Of a stretch of DNA of 64,000 nucleotides, positions 60,901-64,000 are shown one piece after another. The stretch is taken from positions 2,046,001-2,110,000 of the forward strand of contig NZ_JAFBCF010000001.1 in the NCBI RefSeq assembly GCF_016907535.1, given 5' to 3'. Positions within the stretch are counted from its first letter, which is position 1. Each line of letters begins with the position of its first letter. The position numbers and the translations under genes were made by a program. The stretch comes from Microlunatus panaciterrae. GTDB lineage: Bacteria; Actinomycetota; Actinomycetes; Propionibacteriales; Propionibacteriaceae. The notes beneath the pieces are model-generated. The model was not told the origin of the DNA, did not search any database, and worked only from the letters and a program-made list of their open reading frames with translations.

Positions 60901-62286
60901 ATGACCAATATCACCAAGACAGCGACCATCATCCCGATCGAGACCCCGACGTTGGGGGACCGCAGCTATCTCGTGCACGACGGCCAGGTGGGTTTTGTCG
61001 TCGACCCGCAGCGTGACATCGACCGCGTCCTCGACCTTGCCAGCCGCGAAGGCGTGTCGATCTCCCATGTCTTCGAGACCCACATCCACAACGACTACGT
61101 CACCGGGGGACTGGCACTGGCCGAGGCGACCGGAGCGCTCTATCTCGTCAACGGTGCCGACGAGGTCGCCTACGACCGCACCCCGATCGCCGACGGCGAC
61201 GAGATCCGCATCGGCGACTCGATGGTGATGCGGGCGCTGGCGACGCCCGGACACACCTTCACGCACCTGTCCTATGCGCTTACTGACGCCGGTGAGCCGG
61301 TAGCGGTGTTCACCGGTGGGTCCCTGCTGTTCGGCGCGACCGGCCGGCCGGACCTGTTGGGTCACGAACACACCCACGACCTGGTTCATGCCCAGTACGC
61401 CTCGGCGCAACGGCTCGCCACTGAACTCCCCGACGCCACCGAGGTGTTTCCGACGCACGGGTTTGGCAGCTTCTGCTCGGCGACGCAGTCCGAGGCCACC
61501 GACTCCACCATCGGCCAGGAGAAGCTGTCCAACCCGGTCCTGACCGAGTCCGAGGAGGCCTACGTCGAAGCGCTGCTCGGAGGTCTGGACGCCTACCCGG
61601 CCTACTACGTCCATATGGCCCCGGCCAACGCCGCGGGACCGTCCGCGCCTGACCTGTCGCTGCCAGAACTCGCCCAGCCGGCCGAGCTGCGCCGCCGGAT
61701 CGAGGAGGGTGAGTGGGTCGTCGATCTGCGATCGCGGACACTCTTCGCTGCGGGACACGTTCCCGGGACCCTGAACTTCGGTCTCGACGGCGGCTTCGCC
61801 ACGTACCTCGGCTGGCTGATCGAGTGGGGTACGCCACTGACCCTGCTCGGCGAGACAGAGGAGGACGTCAGCAACGCCCAGCGTGAGCTGGTGCGGATCG
61901 GCATCGACCGACCCGCCGCGGCCGCGACCGGAGGTCCCGAGGACTGGTCAGACCGACCACTCGCATCGTTCCCGCGGGCGACCTTCGCTGATCTGGCGCA
62001 CGTCCGGCACCACCGCGAGGTCGTCATCCTCGATGTACGCCGGATCGCCGAGTACGCCGCTGCACGCATCGAGGGTGCGCTGAACATTCCGCTGCACGAG
62101 CTGCCCAAGAGGGTCGCCGAGGTGCCCGACGCCGAGGTGTGGGTGCACTGCGCCGGCGGCTATCGGGCCTCGGTCGCCGCGTCGTTCCTGTCTGCGGCCG
62201 GCCGGCGGCTGGTCGCCATCGACGACACCTTCGACAACGCCAAGGTCACCGGCCTGCACCTCATCACCGACGAGGAGGAGGCGTGA
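60901..62286 (+). CDS. cstB: CstB-like persulfide dioxygenase-rhodanese fusion
   Basis: 461-aa protein in three parts. An N-terminal metallo-beta-lactamase persulfide dioxygenase (HIHNDYVTG at residues 61-69, PGHTFTHLSY, FTGGSLLFGATGRPDL, FPTHGFGSFC) is followed by a middle rhodanese-like domain with no catalytic Cys (ELRRRIEEGEWVVDLRSR). A C-terminal rhodanese has active HCAGGYRA (Cys417). The order PDO, dead rhodanese, active rhodanese is that of Staphylococcus CstB, which converts persulfides to thiosulfate. ATG 60901 follows the previous stop by 5 nt. Detoxifies reactive sulfur in the cytoplasm. Symbol used by architecture only. Confidence 0.82.
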   Translation: MTNITKTATIIPIETPTLGDRSYLVHDGQVGFVVDPQRDIDRVLDLASREGVSISHVFETHIHNDYVTGGLALAEATGALYLVNGADEVAYDRTPIADGDEIRIGDSMVMRALATPGHTFTHLSYALTDAGEPVAVFTGGSLLFGATGRPDLLGHEHTHDLVHAQYASAQRLATELPDATEVFPTHGFGSFCSATQSEATDSTIGQEKLSNPVLTESEEAYVEALLGGLDAYPAYYVHMAPANAAGPSAPDLSLPELAQPAELRRRIEEGEWVVDLRSRTLFAAGHVPGTLNFGLDGGFATYLGWLIEWGTPLTLLGETEEDVSNAQRELVRIGIDRPAAAATGGPEDWSDRPLASFPRATFADLAHVRHHREVVILDVRRIAEYAAARIEGALNIPLHELPKRVAEVPDAEVWVHCAGGYRASVAASFLSAAGRRLVAIDDTFDNAKVTGLHLITDEEEA

Positions 62287-62651
62287 TGATGCGCAAACTC
62301 CAGGCCCTGCTCGGCCGCCCCCCGTCCCTGACGGCAACCGAGGCCCACCAATCCGTCGAGGATGACCGGGCGGTGCTGCTCGATGTCCGAGAGACCAACG
62401 AATGGCGAGCGGGCCACGCGCCTCAGGCCCTGCACATCACCCTCAGCACGCTCGAGACCCGACTAGAGGAGATCCCGACCGGGCGGCCGATTGTCACAGT
62501 CTGCCGGTCCGGCCGACGCTCGGCCGCGGCCGCGAATGTGCTCATCCGGCGCGGCTACGAGGTTGCCAACCTCACCGGCGGCATGAATGCCTGGGCCGCC
62601 GCCGGCTTACCCGTCATCACCGCACGGAACAAACCCGGCCAGATCATCTGA
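62286..62651 (+). CDS. single-domain rhodanese 2
   Basis: 121-aa rhodanese with VCRSGRRS loop (Cys73), VLLDVRETNEWRAGHAPQA and NLTGGMNAWAAAGLPV. ATG 62286 overlaps the cstB-like stop (TGATG) with GAGGAGG upstream; ATG 62289 is an alternative. Likely partner in sulfane-sulfur relay. Confidence 0.9.
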   Translation: MMRKLQALLGRPPSLTATEAHQSVEDDRAVLLDVRETNEWRAGHAPQALHITLSTLETRLEEIPTGRPIVTVCRSGRRSAAAANVLIRRGYEVANLTGGMNAWAAAGLPVITARNKPGQII

Positions 62652-62678
62652 CTGTCTATGCCCCGCAAGGAGACCACC

Positions 62679-63278
62679 ATGACCTCACCCAATACGCACC
62701 TGCCTGACACCGTTGACACCGAAACCGTGCTCGGCTGGATGGCCGACCCTGATGCGGTCACCGTCATCGACGTACGCAGCCCAGCGGAGTTCGATACCGT
62801 CCACATCACCGGCTCCTACAACATGCCGCTCGACCTCCTCGCCGAACACGCACCCCAGCTGGCGACCCGGTTGGACCACAAGGTGGTCCTCGTCTGCCAG
62901 TCCGGCGTCCGCGCTGGCCAGGCCCGCCAGCGCCTCGCCGCGGTCGGCATGGACAACCTCCACGTCCTCGACAAGGGCGTCCCCGGTTTCGCCGCCGCGG
63001 GCGGGCCTGTGGTCCGAGGGCGGGCGCGGTGGGCGCTGGAACGTCAAGTCCGCTTCGTCGCGGGCTCCCTCGTGGTCGCCGGCGTCGTCGCCAGCCGCTG
63101 GGCTCCGAAGCTCGTCGCCGTCGCCGGCGGGATCGGCGCCGGCCTGACCATCTCGGCTCTCACCGACACCTGCACCATGGGCCGGGTCCTGTCCGCCCTT
63201 CCATACAACCGGGGCCCGCGAGCCAAGAGTGGGCAGACGCTGGTCGACGAGCTGCCCATCAGCGTCTCGTCATCGTGA
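62679..63278 (+). CDS. membrane-anchored rhodanese (YgaP-like)
   Basis: 199-aa protein: N-terminal rhodanese with VIDVRSPAEFDTVHITGSYN and VCQSGVRA (Cys73), then two hydrophobic segments (VAGSLVVAGVVASRW, LVAVAGGIGAGLTISAL) resembling the DUF2892 tail of YgaP. ATG 62679 has AAGGAG at 7 nt. Probably hands sulfur at the membrane to or from the exporter that follows (GTGA overlap). Confidence 0.87.
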   Translation: MTSPNTHLPDTVDTETVLGWMADPDAVTVIDVRSPAEFDTVHITGSYNMPLDLLAEHAPQLATRLDHKVVLVCQSGVRAGQARQRLAAVGMDNLHVLDKGVPGFAAAGGPVVRGRARWALERQVRFVAGSLVVAGVVASRWAPKLVAVAGGIGAGLTISALTDTCTMGRVLSALPYNRGPRAKSGQTLVDELPISVSSS

Positions 63279-64000
63279 CCGGCACCCTGCTGGTGTCGGT
63301 CCTGCTGGGGCTGGCCATCGGGGTTCTGCTGGGCCTACTGGGCGGGGGCGGCTCCATTCTGGCCGTCCCTGCGCTCGTCTACGGGGCCGGGCTGCCGCTC
63401 TCTGCGGCCGTCCCCACCTCGTTGCTCGTGGTCGGGATCTCGTCGGCCACCGCCGTCATCCCCCGGCTGCGGCAGGTCCAATGGCGCCTTGCTGCCGTGT
63501 TCGGGGGCAGCGGCGCGATAGCGGCCTTCGGTGGCGCCGCCGTCAACCGGCTGCTCGACCCCACCGTCGTGCTCGTCGGCTTCGCCGTACTGATGATCGC
63601 CGCCGGCGTCCGGATGCTCACCAACCAGAGCGAGGGCGGCGGTTCCTGCGCACTGCCGACTGGCGGTGTCCACTGGCAGAGTTGTCTGCCCAAGGCGATC
63701 GGCGCCGGCCTGGTCGTGGGCTTCCTCACCGGCCTGTTCGGCGTCGGAGGCGGATTCCTGATCATTCCCGCCCTGGTCCTGCTGCTCGGCCTCGCCATGC
63801 CCCAAGCCGTGGCCACCTCACTGATCATCATCGTGGTCAACTCCGCCTCCGGTTTCATCGCCCACCTCGGTGACGCTCACCTCGAAGCCGCGGTGGCGAT
63901 CCCCTTCACCCTGGCCGCCATCGCCGGCTCCCTCGGCGCAGGACGGTTCGCCAGTCGGTTGCCCGCCAGCAAGCTGCGCCGCTGGTTCGCCTACTTGGTC
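63275..64000 (+). CDS. TauE/SafE-family sulfite/sulfonate exporter, 3' end beyond window
   Basis: 242 codons present. Repeated hydrophobic helices include the TauE hallmarks [18 protein letters not shown] and [19 protein letters not shown], with [18 protein letters not shown] 63275 overlaps the previous stop. Its place in the operon suggests export of sulfite or a related anion made during persulfide oxidation, as for the tauE gene in the staphylococcal cst locus. Confidence 0.9.
   Translation, partial: MTGTLLVSVLLGLAIGVLLGLLGGGGSILAVPALVYGAGLPLSAAVPTSLLVVGISSATAVIPRLRQVQWRLAAVFGGSGAIAAFGGAAVNRLLDPTVVLVGFAVLMIAAGVRMLTNQSEGGGSCALPTGGVHWQSCLPKAIGAGLVVGFLTGLFGVGGGFLIIPALVLLLGLAMPQAVATSLIIIVVNSASGFIAHLGDAHLEAAVAIPFTLAAIAGSLGAGRFASRLPASKLRRWFAYLV

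Overview
The window is high-GC (roughly two-thirds G+C by eye), with Shine-Dalgarno sites before ATG, GTG and TTG starts, many ATGA/TGATG stop-start overlaps, actinobacterial family choices (WS/DGAT acyltransferase, deazaflavin-dependent nitroreductase, PadR-DUF1048-DrrAB unit, HbpS/GlcG, several IclR regulators) and the short dispersed repeat CTGAGCCTGTCGAAG. This points to a soil or plant-associated actinobacterium, perhaps Propionibacteriales; the exact lineage is inference.

Layout. (1) 1-2820, minus strand: a PhyH-type Fe(II)/2-oxoglutarate oxygenase followed by a GH127 beta-L-arabinofuranosidase that runs off the left edge. (2) 3034-3528: a small P-loop kinase, convergent with (3) a minus-strand run from 24232 down to 3523: four giant or large proteins of unknown function (2871, about 1050, 2086 and 604 aa) and a tRNA 2-selenouridine synthase-like ATPase without its rhodanese domain. 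A divergent plus-strand 709-aa protein starts at 24505. None of the big proteins shows a signal peptide or membrane segment. (4) 26749-34734: WS/DGAT acyltransferase, two paralogous beta-lactamase-fold serine hydrolases flanking a broken amidase, a PadR-DUF1048-ABC exporter operon and a deazaflavin-dependent nitroreductase. (5) 34912-60078: a catabolic island bounded by two IclR regulators. It holds glycolate oxidase glcDEF, malate synthase G, a GlcG/HbpS protein, three paralogous ~860-900 aa putative glycoside hydrolases that I cannot place in a named family, a beta-propeller protein, and a five-gene oligopeptide-type ABC importer. (6) 60572-64000: a persulfide/thiosulfate operon (rhodanese, CstB-like dioxygenase-rhodanese fusion, two more rhodaneses, TauE-type exporter) behind a CsoR/CstR-like operator.

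How it may fit together. The three main promoters of island (5) each carry a 15-bp near-palindrome, TTCCG-N5-TGGA(A/G): between glcD and paralog 1, between paralogs 2 and 3, and before the importer. I infer one IclR regulon in which the importer brings in a glycoside, the paralogs and propeller protein process it, and a two-carbon product (glycolate/glyoxylate) is oxidised by GlcDEF and condensed to malate by malate synthase G. No isocitrate lyase is present, which fits glyoxylate coming from glycolate.

The two strongest candidates for undescribed biology are the giant-protein cassette (3.5-26.6 kb) and the glycoside hydrolase/glycolate island (35-60 kb).
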